This document shows, in pieces, positions 1-14,898 of a stretch of DNA of 64,000 bases; position 1 is the stretch's first letter; each line of letters starts with the position of its first letter. The stretch comes from Cryptomeria japonica (Eukaryota > Streptophyta > Pinopsida > Cupressales > Cupressaceae). The position numbers and the translations under genes are program-made. The notes below the pieces were generated by a model, which searched no databases, was not told the origin of the DNA, and saw only the letters and a list, made by a program, of their open reading frames with translations. The DNA lies in contig NC_081414.1 of NCBI RefSeq assembly GCF_030272615.1, forward strand, positions 306,285,164 through 306,349,163, read 5' to 3'.

Positions 1-469
1 AATATTAAGGCAGATTTTGGAATAAGGTTTATGGAAGTTGTATAAGGTTAAACCGGTACTGAACCTGGCATAGAAGATGTTGAACTGAAGCAGTACATGA
101 TATTGGATTTACATAATCCATTTTTGTAAGTCAGTGAGACTTCCTTTTGTAATTAAACAATGAGCTTTAGGCAGTTGGCCTTCCTGCATGTGCAGGCCCC
201 TATTGTAAGTAATATTTACTTATTGGCCAGTGAGCGAATATTGTGGGTCACAAATCCCACTGAGGTTTTTCCCACACTGGGTTTCCTCTTTAAAAATATT
301 GTGTTATGGTGCGCTTTCTATGTTGTGGTTATTTATCTTATTTAATACATTATTTCTGGTTTACCGGTACACTGTTTTGGCATGCAATTCATTTAATAAG
401 TTCAAAAAATCCATTCACCAGTTAGATACCGATTCACCCCCCCTCTCAATATCTTTAGGAATCCTAACT
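1..469 (+). repeat. 3' part of a copia LTR, family A
   Basis: This stretch follows, with substitutions, the last part of the copia A LTR seen at 23520-23964 and 45600-46081. The shared marks are a GGCAGTTGGCCTT segment, a later run of C before TCTCAAT, and the end CCTAAC. No GGTATCAGAGC primer site follows, so this is the right end of a 3' or solo LTR in plus orientation. Its left part lies outside the window. It abuts CACTA transposase sequence, so it probably inserted into that gene. Confidence 0.8.
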
Positions 470-525
470 GAGGAAACATAGTCACACTTTAAAGAATAAC
501 CTCATAATCTCAAGCTTTCATTGGC

Positions 526-3616
<3,091 letters not shown>

Positions 3617-4270
3617 TATATTATCTATTTAATATTGATTTCTTGATAGAAATGTATTTGACTTATATGGTTACGTAATTAATTCATTATGTGGACTGTT
3701 TATTAGCTATGTGATGGATGATGATTTACGATATATATTTGATGGATTACATGTTTATGATGATACATATGCAATTCTTATGATGCTCAATTATATATAT
3801 GGTGATACATATGTGATTCTTATGATGCTTGTGATACATATATATTTATTGTTTATCAATTTACAAATGTAATGCTTATGATGCTCAATCATTGGTGTTG
3901 ATTTCATGTATATATTTTGTGTGATGTTGCCACCCTTGGTGGAAATAGGTAATTGACTACATACATAATCAAGCCTTTACTTGAGGATCCTACACAATCT
4001 ACATAAAGTAAAGGTAAGGAATAAAAAAATATACAAAGATTAGGATGATTTCATATTGTTCATGTTGTGTACTATGTAATTTTTAGTATATGTATCATGT
4101 AATTTTTAGCTAACATAAGATAATTGAATTACATATGCAAGAACCTGAACCCCTTTGATGAGGATCCTGCATAGTCTCATGGATCGACAGGTATAAGTCA
4201 ATGCACCCAATAGAAATAGTTTATTTTAAAAAAAATACTAGGAAAACAAGCTTCCTCAGTTTTTCAAACC
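3617..4270. other. AT-rich non-coding stretch inside the CACTA element
   Basis: No gene is visible. It contains imperfect repeats of the type GATGATACATATG around 3750-3850 and several short AT-rich runs. It is probably the spacer or an intron between the transposase and the next coding region. Confidence 0.6.
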
Positions 4271-4427
4271 TTGACATTAGCAACAAATCTAATACAGTTA
4301 TCAACACTGGAGGCCCCAATTGGACTTATTCAAATTTTAATCTCAACATCAAATTTAGGGCCGAATTCTTCATCAACATTACCCTCATTTGCAAAATATC
4401 TCTCTTATTACCAACTAACTCTCTCAT

Positions 4428-5182
4428 TTGATGGAGTGCAGGTATCACCAAATAGGTATTTGTCAAATGTGTCTTCCTCGAGTGAGGGAAATGTAGGAAT
4501 AGAAGATGAAAGTGAGACATGTAGTGGATCTAAAATAGGGAGATCAACTAGAGGTCAAAAGATTAGAAGAAAATTCAATAAACACATGGAATTTTTCCTT
4601 TCTCAAGGGGGGTCATGTTCTTACAAGGATGAGACCAAAGGTGACATTGAGGTGCCCTTGAGGTACAAACATCTACAGAAACAATGGGTGCCCAAGGAAC
4701 TTCCTCTAATAAACACTATTTTTTGTGTTAATGGGAGGATATATAGCATAGCACCTTCATCATTATATGGTTTGGACCAATTTTCCATGAACAACATAAA
4801 GGTTTGTTACAAAAAAGTTGCTGAATTGATGAAGTTTGTTAGACCTTGTTACAATTACAAAAGTTGGATGCAGATTGTTTGATAAATAAAAGTATGTGTA
4901 GGTATGCACTGTCAATAAATTATATACAATGGAAAGATAATGATCAAAGTAAATGAGTGGCTGTATACATTGATGGAATTCCAAAAGAAACAGGGAATAT
5001 TGCAGGTATTATAAATAGTACGCGACCCGGGTCAACTAATAAGCAATCCAATTGCATATTTGAGGCACGTGAGGGAAATCATGTATTCATATGTGTGATA
5101 AAATCAATAAGTGCAGGGAAAGAGCTACTAATTTATTACAATTTGAATTGTATAGATACAAACAAAGTTACTATCATGGGGG
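4428..5182 (+). pseudogene. SET-domain-like coding region captured in the CACTA element
   Basis: The first block (4428-4882) reads into GRIYSIAPSSLYGLDQFS and ends at SWMQIV. The second (about 4896-5182) reads YALSINYIQWKDNDQSK, a TGA at 4953, then AVYIDGIPKETGNIAGIINS, NCIFEAREGNHVFICVIKSI and SAGKELLIYYNLN. The order GN-x-A-x-x-IN, a later NC, and I-x-x-G-x-EL-x-x-x-YN resembles the carboxyl half of SET methyltransferases. There the Asn and Tyr motifs bind S-adenosylmethionine. The expected NHSC is altered to INST and the amino part of a SET fold is not obvious. It could be a separate gene or 5' exons of the Transposase_24-like gene. A captured host fragment is my inference. Confidence 0.5.
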
Positions 5183-5312
5183 TGGTATGTACTATATACC
5201 ATTTAAACCAACCTCCAATTAATGACTCCAATATACCATTTTATTATTTAGTTTTTTTCTAAGTCTATTGGTTTCATTCCGCTAACATTTTTTATATTTT
5301 TTCTTTGTGATA

Positions 5313-6020
5313 GGGCGACAGGGACCTGTCACAGAGCACAGACAGGGATGTAGGTCCTGACACTTCTACCGAGCAGGTAAACCTTATTGTAATTGTACAA
5401 ATTAGATAGAAGCAAACTGTTACATTATTATGTTCTTTTCTTGGGTGTTTTGGAGTAATTTTGATAGTGTTAATAATATTCTTGTCATAGATGGATGTTC
5501 GGGGAAAGGGAAAGGGACATGTAGTACCTCAACACCTCTATAGCGATGTGGACTCAACAACATTATGCAATGATGACATCACATTTACCACAAACCCTAT
5601 AGAAATGATGGAAAAGTTTGTTAGGAAAATTAATAGAGAGATTCTTGCATTGGCATCCATGAGCCCTCAGATTGATGAAATAAAAGAGGGTGCAACAATT
5701 GAAGCAGACAACACATAACTTGCAAGTAAGCAGTAATGAAAGCTTTAATTATAACAGAAGTTCAATAATGGTTTATATTTTATTCTCTTTTATGTCATTA
5801 ACTAAAATATGTACGTGTTGTTTCTATAGGATTTTATGCATCCTCATCAACCTCGTGGCCATCATCAAGGTATTGCAGGTAGTTAAAGTGATGACCATGT
5901 TCTATACATTAAAAATACTCCTTCTTTGGACTTGTGAACTTGCTTTTTTAATGCTAGTGTTATTGATCATATATTTGTTATGTAGTTGATGCAGAGGGAT
6001 CTAGTTGATGCTCTTCATGA
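5313..6020 (+). pseudogene. 5' exons of the Transposase_24-like gene
   Basis: Several short exons are bounded by good plant splice sites. One begins at 5313 after TTTGTGATAG and ends near 5376 before GTAAAC, reading GDRDLSQSTDRDVGPDTSTEQ without its last residue. The next begins at 5491 (MDVRGKGKGHVVPQHL) and runs to a TAA at 5716, a few bases before a GTAAGC donor. Another lies near 5831-5879 (DFMHPHQPRGHHQG), and a last one begins near 5987 and reads LMQRDLVDALHD before a TGA. The gene resumes at 16887 after element F. I recognise no domain in these exons. The link to the downstream gene rests on strand, spacing and the intron-rich style. Confidence 0.5.
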
Positions 6021-6603
6021 CTGAACATTCATACCTTAGGGAAAAAAACCCCCTTATGCATCTCTTCACTTGTTCTCAACAAACCCCCAACACATCCCTT
6101 TTCTAGATCCTTGACTTGGATCAACCTCTCACTTCATCACTTATAATTTTTGAGAGCTTCATACTATGATTTGTTCTTCACTGTTAACTCATCTCTCACT
6201 ATATGATACTCTCTCCTTTTAAAGTTTGTCACATTCTACTTGAGCTCAACTTCCAACAAGACAAGTTACATGTTCAAGCTACTCCATGTTGGCCCTAACA
6301 TTGTGAAAATACCAAGTATTTCAACTGTCATACCTTAACATATACTTACCCCTATCCTCCAAGAGTGTTATTTCACTTTCCTCCAAGATTGTTCTTTCAC
6401 TATCCTCATCTCATTAATGTCTGCTCCAACTGCTTAAGAACTCATAATCTTCACTTACTCATAGAATCCTTACAAATTCCAAAACTGCAAAATAAGGAAC
6501 CAAACTACCATTCATTGTGACTGTCATGATCAAACAAGTAGATTGAAAATTTCTTGGCTTATCAATGGCCATCATAGTGGGGAAGATTATTTAGAGTTGT
6601 TCC
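6021..6603. other. Intron-like sequence left of element F
   Basis: This is AT-rich, non-coding sequence with no feature I recognise. It ends with GTTCC at 6599-6603, the target duplication of element F. Its continuation is 16146-16886. Confidence 0.6.
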
Positions 6604-7842
6604 TGTAGACACCTAAAAATGGTCAACGCTTGTGGAATCGTACTTTAACATTGGCGCATTGCCTCATTTTAGAGTTTTTGCGTCGCATTAACATTTCTCC
6701 TATGTCACGCACTTGGTCTTTATCATTTGCGAGCATCGAGTCTTTCTTCTGCATTCTTCATTTGTCTCACTTTCAAATTTGGTCTTGTTGATAACAATCT
6801 TTAATCATGATTTTGGTCGATCTTGTCAATCTCTTATCAACTTGTCAATCTCGTCGTTTTACAATCAATTTGTCATCGATCCTTGTCCTCTTCAATCATG
6901 TCAATTTGGATCAATTTGTCATTTTTCCTCGGTGCATTTATCAATCAAATCAATTATTAATTCAAAATCATGATCGAATCGACATCAAATCAATCTTACA
7001 TCAAGACCTAATTGTTGTCCTTGCATTTCTAATTCATCTTCCAAGGTTTTATGATTTATTCATTTAACCTTGTTTGTCATTTCTCTCTCTAGGTTAAATA
7101 ATTTATTTATTTATCCTAAGTCTTCTTGTCACAATTAAATGTTTATTTAATTGGCTAATTAATTCCTCCTATTTTTGTAAATTAATTAATGAATGAGAAA
7201 TTATTAATTAATTTACCTAATTTTCATCAATTTCCTAATTTCCAAGTCATCATTTCTAACCTAATTTTCTAATTTCTCCTAAATTCCTAAATGTCTATTT
7301 CTATTTCAAAATCTTGTCATAAATCCTTGCATAGCAATTTGTCATAAATTGTCATAAATCATTGCATAGCAATTTGTCATACACATGTAATAACTTTTCT
7401 ATTCTTGATTTGAATTTCTATTCGAATCACTGTCATGCTAATTTGATCATTTCTCCAATTTATCTATAAATTGGATGAATTTCTTCAATCAAATCCCCTA
7501 ATCACATTATCTAATAATCAGATTATCGAATTTCTAATCACGTTGTCAAATCAATCATGCTTCGAGTACTCTTGAGCAATCATCTTGTCTACTTGCTTTC
7601 ATATCATGATCATGCACTAGTAGGTGAGATCCACAACAAAGCTATTTGGAGAAGAAAGAAGGACAATGGAGCTGCATGAAGGAAGCATTTAGATCTACAT
7701 TTGGTTTGCATAGTCTTTAGTTTTGAATGTTTTGCTTTTCATGTCTCTATATTGAGTGTGTTAGGATTGATCATTGCAATCTACTTTTGTGATTGAGCTA
7801 TTATTGATATTTACTTTAATGATTTCCGATTTCCTAGCTACA
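6604..7842 (+). repeat. Element F 5' LTR
   Basis: It is 1239 bp long, TGTAGACACC to CTAGCTACA, and aligns along its whole length with 14899-16145 with substitutions and small indels. One indel is in a short TGTCATAAAT repeat near 7340. A CTATAAA at 7464-7470 is a possible TATA box, about 0.86 kb from the LTR start, and is kept in the other copy. Confidence 0.95.
7464..7470 (+). promoter_or_regulatory. Possible TATA box in F LTR
   Basis: CTATAAA follows a CAATTTAT context and recurs at 15769-15775 in the other LTR. The placement inside the LTR fits a U3/R boundary, but there is no direct support for transcription. Confidence 0.35.
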
Positions 7843-7847
7843 TTAAC

Positions 7848-7865
7848 TGGTGAACCCAATGTGAA
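7848..7865 (+). other. Primer binding site of element F
   Basis: TGGTGAACCCAATGTGAA starts five bases after the LTR end at 7842. Its first ten bases match the primer site of gypsy B (TGGTGAACCC, minus strand at 43864), so both probably use the same kind of tRNA primer. I cannot name the tRNA with certainty. Confidence 0.75.
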
Positions 7866-9870
7866 CACTAACTATCTAACTCCTTAACTGTGTTTTTGAG
7901 TGCTTTTGAGTTGATTTGCAGGTCAAAAACCCAAGAAATAGGGTAGTGCAGGACTTTCTGGGAACTTCTGCGCCTGTGTCAAGCATTCTGTGCCTGTGTT
8001 ATGCATTCTGCGCCTATGTCAAAGACAATCTGCGCCTGTGTCATGACTTCTGCGCCTGTGTCAAGACTTCTGCACCTGTGTAAAGTCCAAAAATAGAGGT
8101 AAAAGATAGTGTTTTTCACTTGCAAGTTGTTTTCTTTTGCATTTTGTTTCTGCTCTTTTGGTTTTGTTGGTACTAATTCTCTGTGCAGAACCTTGGCATA
8201 TGCATGGCAAAGACAACAAATGAAACTACTAACACATTTTATGCAGGTTCGATAGTCAAAGACTAAACATATTAAACTTTTGACTTGGGTTTTGCAGGTT
8301 GCCTTGGACTACAACTAAACTTTGTGTTTGCAATTAATATTTAGGCACCTAGTGATTTCTAAATAGGATGGAATGAATCTATGCTTGATTTGATTGTTGA
8401 GTTTGACGTTGGAGTAGGAGAGTATCCTCTCATCCTTCTTAGGGTGATCAGAAATCCAGATCTCCAATACCATGCTCATGTTTTTGATTGTGTGTCACCT
8501 TTAGAGGGCCTGCCTTCCCGACCATTTGCTTTTGCAAGCAAGTGATAATCATGACAAGGGAATGACCCAAAGTGAGTACGGCTAGAATACCTTGGCATTC
8601 TAACTCACTATAAACAAATACCTGATGAGCGAAAGCTTTGAAGGAAGGGTTACGTGGGAATTGCAGTTACTTGGGAAGTGATGACCCTTGAACTCTTTCT
8701 CATATCAACATCTAAGTAGGACCTCATGGTCTAAATCGTGCTTGCACGACTACATTTGTTTGGTATCTTGATGGGCTTAATGTCTCAATCATGCTTGCGT
8801 GACATCAAGGAGTAATGCTTAACAGAAATCCTTACTAAACACCTTGTTTTTAGAGGCCAAAAACCCTTCTAGTTGCTTGAGAAGGACAAGTTCGGATACT
8901 TGGAAGAGATACTAAGTTTTCCATGGGGAGATTTCCATGGGGATTGATGCTTGGCTGCCCTGAGAAGTGAGTGCCATGGAGGGGAGCCCATGGGGTCAAG
9001 CATCTATGTATTCTCCTTGAATCCCATAATGAGTCTACCTCTCAAGTACCTAATGTCCTTTCCTACCATAAGAAATGTGTGAATGAGCATGATTGTCTTG
9101 AGTCTAAGTTGAAATATCTTGTCTTCTTTGTTTGTCAAAAGTTGAATTGCATATCATTTCAAAAACAAGACATATTGATTAAAAACAAGGTTAAAACGTA
9201 AGAACATTTCATCCAACAAACTTCAAAACATCTTCAAACATGGTTGTCAAATATTTTTCAAAATCTTGTCTCAACATTCATGTCACTTAGATTTAGGTTC
9301 ATCCTAGGTTTGCATTTTGCAAAGTCATTGTCAATTACCAAGGTTAGGTTTCACCTAGGTCATACTCCTTTGCATATCAATAAGGGTCATCCATTTGCAT
9401 GTGTCCTCTTGCACTAGAGTAATACCATTTAATAATTCAACCTAGGCTTAAGTCATTATCATATCATATTAGGGTCATTTGCATAGTAATTGTCCCTTTG
9501 CATATAGTGCCAAAACTAGGTTTTGTCATACTTGAGTAATGCAAATCTTTGATACAACCCTAAGTCATTGTTAAGAAGTCTAGACCTTATCAAACTTTTG
9601 TCTTTTTGTCATCAATATCATTTGGTCAAACCTAGCTTAGTATCCAAGCATATTAGGGGAGACATTGTCATTTTGTCCTTTTGTCACTTGGTCCTTTTGT
9701 CCTTTGAGGTCTTGGCTTCATTTCAACTTCCCAAGGTTGAGTCTTTAGAATTGCATTCAAAAAAGTTTGTCAAAATCTTGAAAAACAACAAAAACATAGA
9801 TTGCATTTTCACCTATTTAGGTTGCATTTAGTTGCATATCATACATTATCCTTGAAAAATTCCAAAAATA
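7866..9870. other. Long untranslated leader of element F
   Basis: No supported coding sequence is visible. It contains the 20-bp tandem array at 7966-8085 and otherwise T-rich and GTCAT-rich low-complexity sequence. Short open frames at 8971-9201 and 9568-9831 show no recognisable protein features. Confidence 0.6.
7966..8085 (+). repeat. 20-bp tandem array, six copies, in the F leader
   Basis: Units of the type TTCTGCGCCTGTGTCAAGCA start at 7966, 7986, 8006, 8028, 8048 and 8068, a nearly constant 20-bp period. Substitutions accumulate but the TCTGCGCCTGTGT core is kept. The array lies about 120 bp after the primer site, where packaging or dimerisation signals often reside. Confidence 0.93.
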
Positions 9871-12759
9871 TTGCATTTGCATAGTGACATGTCTATTGAA
9901 ACAAGGTTCCAAGCACCAATGATGCAACAAAGTTTGACATATCAACCGACAATGCAATCACAATTCTATTCAACCCAACAACAAGGCAATATCGATCAAA
10001 CTTTGTATGATGAAATGAGTCTCCAAATACAAAAACTAGAGGAGAAACTAGCTCAAGAAAATGAGATTTTGGAACAAAGAGTGAAAAACATTGAGAAGAA
10101 TAGATCACAAATGTCCAAAATGTTTCAAAAATTTCTAGGTCGAAATCCAAAGATTGAGCCAATTGATGTAAGATCTCTTCTTGAACGATCAGACATACCA
10201 GCTCTCCTCTCCCAAATAGAGATGATGAAACAATTTCAAGAAAAGAGACAACATCAATTTCAACATTATGTGCCTCCACAACAAGAACAAGAAGGTGTTT
10301 ACTATCAATTAGATTTTCAACCATCACAACCAATGGTTCAACCAATTGTTCAACATATACAACCAATACAACCAATGGTCGAATTTCAACAATATGTCCA
10401 ACCAACTATACAATGTCCACAAATGGTTCAACCAATGGTGGAATATCAATGTCAACAACTACAACCAAACATTCAAAAACAAAGGTTGCAGCACACACCA
10501 AGCCAAATTTTGAACATGTCAAACCAATTTGAGCAACATCTAGTTCAACATCAAAACATGAAATCAAACCAACTCCTTGCCAAACAAGTTCAAATTCCAG
10601 ATACAACTATGTCAAAACCTTGAAAGAAAGGTGGCTTTATTGCAATGATCTTAAAGAAATTACCAAGTGAGTTCTTTGAGGAAGATCAAAATAATACACT
10701 TATGTCTAGCAATGCCTCATCCCCTCACAAGCAAATTGACTCTCCAGTGGCATCTATCCCTACACCTCTAGAAGTTTCACAAGAACCTTCTATATTGTCC
10801 TCATCAAACAATACACCCAAGGATGCAATTATCCAAGGGCTATCCATAATTGATTGCTATGATAATCCAATTCATGATGCACATCCTTGTCATGTTTCAG
10901 AAATACAAGACCCAATGCCACCATGCACTTTATTGCCATTACCTATTTTAGAGGACCCCATTCAAAGTCCCTCTTCCTCATGTTCAAGCATTGATTCCTT
11001 GCCAGAATCCATCACAAATGTTCAAAGTGCATTTCCTTCATGCCAAAACATTGATCCCTTGTCAGAATTCCCCATGCATATCCAAAGTCCAACCTCATGT
11101 CAAGAGGATAGTTTAGAGCATGAAGAAACGTGTCTTGAAATAGATCAAGATCAAGATCTTGAAACCTTATCATCCCATCCAATTGTTGACCAGGACCCCA
11201 TGTTCCCAGACACTCATGATGATTCCCCTATTCTTGTCCATCCTATCCAAAGTCCTATTAACACTCCATGCCCCAAGCAAGATCAAGATATCCTAGTTCA
11301 TCCAATCCCAAATGATCCCCTTCCATTCCATGAACACAATGTCCTTTCAAATCCCATCAACATTCCACTTCCTGAGAAAGATCAAGATATCCTTTCCATC
11401 CTTTCCAATGATCCCATTAAAAGTCCAAAGCAAAGCAACTTTAAAGAGGAATCCAATGATCTTCCTCCTTGTCAAGATCAAAGTATCCTTCCAAATTCAT
11501 TTCCAACATAAGACCCTATCATTCCTTCAGATCCTCCATAAGATCCACTTGTTCCTCCATCTCCACGTCCTAATCCAGCATATACACTCCAAGGTCTCAT
11601 TTCTTTTGATGATCCCATTATTCCTCCCATTCCATCTCTTGAAGAACCTGTCATTGAACCATGTCCACTATACAATCCTAGTCCCCCTCATGATCTTGAT
11701 CCCCCTCATGATTCTAATGTGTCAGTGCAAGATGTTCATGAACCCTCGACATGCATAATGGGTTCTTCCACTTTGGTGCAATCCGATCCACTTCAAGATC
11801 TCATTATTTCTCTCATATCATATCCACCTCATAATGGACTCGCGTCTTCTTCCCAAAGAAAAGAGTATCCTACAAGTCAAGATATTCATAAAGGCAAAGG
11901 AGTAGAGCTTCATGAGAAAGAACTCCTCAATATGAAAGAAAATCTTAAGGGTCATGTATACACAACTCACTCTCAAGACGTTGGTATCCCTCTATCAAAA
12001 TCAAAACATACACCTTCCCCATCATCCCTTCCATCCATCTTAGGTCCTTATATCCCTTTGTCCTCTATGCAAGGTCAGCAAAGGCACACATCCTTGAGTA
12101 AATTTCATCCATCCAAAAGAAGTCCACTTTATTCATATCCATCCATGCATTCCTTTCCCCCTCCAAGCAATTTGGATGCCAAGTATAAAAGTCATAAGTC
12201 TAGCAATCCACATGTATTCAAGGATCAACATGTCCAATATAATTGACATGTCAAAGCAAAGAAAAATATGATCCAAAAAGAAAAAGAAATATCCAAAAGG
12301 CCACAAAGGCCCACTGAGCAAAATAACGCAAAGTCAAAATATATATGGGTTCCTAAATCTCTTGTGCAAGCAATGCACTCCAAGGAACCACAAAAGCATG
12401 AAAAATCAAAAACCATGTGGATCCCTAAGTGGATCCTTGAAGCACAAAAGCCTAAAGAAACATCCAACTTGGCATCCAAAGTTGCTATTCCTCCATCCAA
12501 CCCTCTCAAATTTGTTCCTCCATCACCTTCTTCATCCATTTTGGGCCCTTATGTCCCAAAATCTCAAGCTATTCCTCCATCCAAATCTCACAATCTGAGA
12601 TCCGTTTTTCCTCCATCAATCCACCACCCATCAAGGTGTGTGCCAATGTCGATCTTGCCTTCATTTCCATCCACTGAAGCCCAATTCTTCCAATACCCTA
12701 CCTATTATCCAATGCATATTTTCCATCCTTCGATCCCTTTGATCCCATCCTTTACATAA
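9871..12759 (+). pseudogene. Element F long ORF (about 963 codons, four stops), unknown product
   Basis: The four open stretches 9871-10623, 10645-11511, 11719-12246 and 12268-12759 are all in the same frame, separated only by stops at 10621, 11509, 11539 and 12244. The first part is Gln-rich with a likely coiled coil (LQIQKLEEKLAQENEILEQR) and repeats of QPMVQPIVQ type. The second is Pro/Ser/Asp-rich with repeated DPI and HPIQSP phrases. The third has paired motifs KYIWVPKSLVQAM and TMWIPKWILEAQK. I see no Retrotrans_gag core, zinc knuckle or protease. It may be a diverged gag-like protein, but I do not recognise it. I judge the start at 9871 or the ATG at 9889 equally likely. Confidence 0.7.
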
Positions 12760-13011
12760 ATCCTCGCCTTAGTTTCATCTCTTTTTCCATGTCCTTATCC
12801 TACCAATGTCTTTGAGCATACTTTTAAAGGTCATGGTCCATTTTTTTCAAGGCTACTATCCAAAAAAAAAAAAGAGACGCTTGAGTCCTTCTTTCATCCC
12901 CTATCATGTGTCCATCTTCTATTGAAAATGTCAAAAATCAAAAAAAAAAAAAATCTGAAAAAAGACAAAAAAAGACAAAAGGAAAAAAATAAAGCAAAAA
13001 TAATTCGTCCA

Positions 13012-13085
13012 CTGGTGAAAACCTGGCAAACAGGTGCCTTGGGAAAGTACCATGATGAAAACTTGGCAAACAGGCATCATGCGTA
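13012..13085 (+). repeat. Two related CTGGCAAACAGG-type motifs
   Basis: Two copies of GAAAAC(C/T)TGGCAAACAGG lie about 45 bp apart. Each is flanked by partly complementary sequence (ACCTGG with CAGGTG; CATGATG with CATCATG), so each could fold into a small hairpin. Confidence 0.6.
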
Positions 13086-13748
13086 ATCTATGAACTTCTT
13101 GCACACCACACTTGGGGTAGGTTTCCTCCTTCATATCCTTTTGTCCTTCATTTTTCCATTATCCTATCGAACCCCTGTCATTACCCTTCATATCCTATTG
13201 TCCCTCATGTCTAGTTTACCTTTCCACCTTTGATCTTGACAAGGCTGATGATCTTCATGAGCATCATGCATCTTGTTTGCAGCTTTTAGTCTATCATAGC
13301 TTTTGGTCTTTATCCATTTGCTTATTATAACCTTTCATCCATATTCCCTGTCTTATTGCAACTTTCTGCCACTATCCCGTATCCTATCCCGACCTTCAAT
13401 CCATGTCCCTTATCCATTCTTGGTCTTGCTTATCCTCTCCATATCTTATCACTATCCATACACTCATTTTCATTCCTTGATCTTGATCTGACATAAGGAC
13501 GCAAAATTTAAACATGGTTTCAAAAACCTCTTGACATGTCCCTCATGCCATGTCATTGCTTTACATTGTCATATCCAGTCTCTTGTCCCATCACGCCATA
13601 GCCCTTGAAAATTGCATCCGCATTTTCTCCATAATAAAAGGCCTTTGTCTTCCCTCTATACACCATCATTTCAGCAAGCCTATTTATTCACCTGTCATAT
13701 TCCTTGCCTTGCTAGACATTGGGGGCAAAAATTTAAAAAATTGAAAAA

Positions 13749-13960
13749 TGTCCTGAAATAATTCAAAAAAATTGAAAAATGTCCTGAAATAAATCATAAA
13801 ATATTCAAAATGTCCTGAATAAATCCAAAAAAAATTGAAAAATGTCCTGAAATAAATCCAAAAAAAATCAAATAATGTCCTGAAAAAAATCTCTAAAAAT
13901 CAAATAATGTCCTGAAAAAATCCCTAAAAAAATCATATAAAGTCCTGAAAAAATGAACAT
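13749..13960 (+). repeat. 32-bp AT-rich tandem array, seven copies
   Basis: The core TGTCCTGAA recurs at 13749, 13780, 13811, 13843, 13876 and 13908, with a variant AGTCCTGAA at 13941, giving spacing of 31-33 bp. The spacer is an A-rich run of the type ATAAATCCAAAAAAATTG. Confidence 0.93.
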
Positions 13961-14884
13961 AAAAAACAAAAAAAATTGTAAAATCTCGAAAAGCAAACAT
14001 TTCAAAACATTAAAATCCAAAAAAACAAGCATTTTTGCAATAAATGATCCCTTTTGTGCATAAGATAGATCACTGAGCATCCCTCCAATGACACATAATC
14101 GTGCATTGTGCTTTACTGAAATCATGCATAAACAGATGAACTTTTTCAATCAAACTAGACATTCAAACTGATCAAAATTGTCATATCAATCGAATGTTAC
14201 CATCAATATCATTTGTCCTTGTCTCTACTATCATGAGTCTTACACAGGGTGTGGTATACTCGAAACCAGACTATGTCCTGTCTTAGATGGGGTACCACTT
14301 TCCCTGAAACTAGATAGCATTATCGTCCTATTAGCACTTTCAACTTTTGACAATGAAGATCAAGATGTTTGTTTGATTTGTTGGAATTTGTGCATCTTAT
14401 CTTTTTATTGATCTATCTTTGGCTTCGGTCATGTTCCTATGTTGCACGATGATGTCACTGAGTGATTTAGAGTGACCAGGATGGTTCATGGTCCTTTTCT
14501 TTTTTGTTGAGATTGCTGTTTGTCTACAATGTGTCTGTCTTTTGCAAAAAGGGTTGCATTATTGCTCTGGCCTTCATTGCCATGTTGCGCCACATCCATT
14601 TTGCCATATCAAATAAAGGTTCTCACCTACTTATGTGCATATGTGAAAGCAAGTTTTCCTTCATCTCTAATTGTCCTCTGTCTAATTTCTTCTTACTAAC
14701 ATATCTTTCGTCAGTCTTGGCAGTCCATTCGAACCTATCATCTTCTATCATTCTTATCGATCACTTGGCCTCTTTTCTAGATTTTTCCGGCCAATTCCTC
14801 GAGGGGGCATGCATATGTCATTGTTATTGTCTGGGGAATTTTCATTATTGTTCTTTGAAATAACGCTTAAAATCGCATTGTCTC

Positions 14885-14898
14885 AAAGAGGGGCAAAA
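14885..14898 (+). other. Polypurine tract of element F
   Basis: AAAGAGGGGCAAAA directly precedes the 3' LTR start TGTAGACACC. This is the expected position for priming plus-strand DNA synthesis. Confidence 0.85.

Larger units (their letters stand above)
12760..14884. other. Non-coding 3' region of element F
   Basis: After the ORF there are A-rich runs, a paired motif region at 13012-13085 (GAAAACCTGGCAAACAGGTG and a related GAAAACTTGGCAAACAGGCA copy), the 32-bp array at 13749-13960, and non-coding sequence up to the polypurine tract. No gene is supported. Confidence 0.6.

Noticed and set aside
6713-7067. 86-codon frames repeated at 15008-15362
   Set aside because: They lie wholly within F LTR copies and are low-complexity Ser/Leu/Asn readings.
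7966-8085. Array with regular units, possible CRISPR-like structure
   Set aside because: There are no unique spacers; units are contiguous 20-bp tandem copies in a plant retrotransposon leader.
9893-10606. Minus-strand 170- and 66-codon frames opposite the F ORF
   Set aside because: They are shadows of the Gln-rich coding sequence; the sense frame is much longer and continuous over 2.9 kb.
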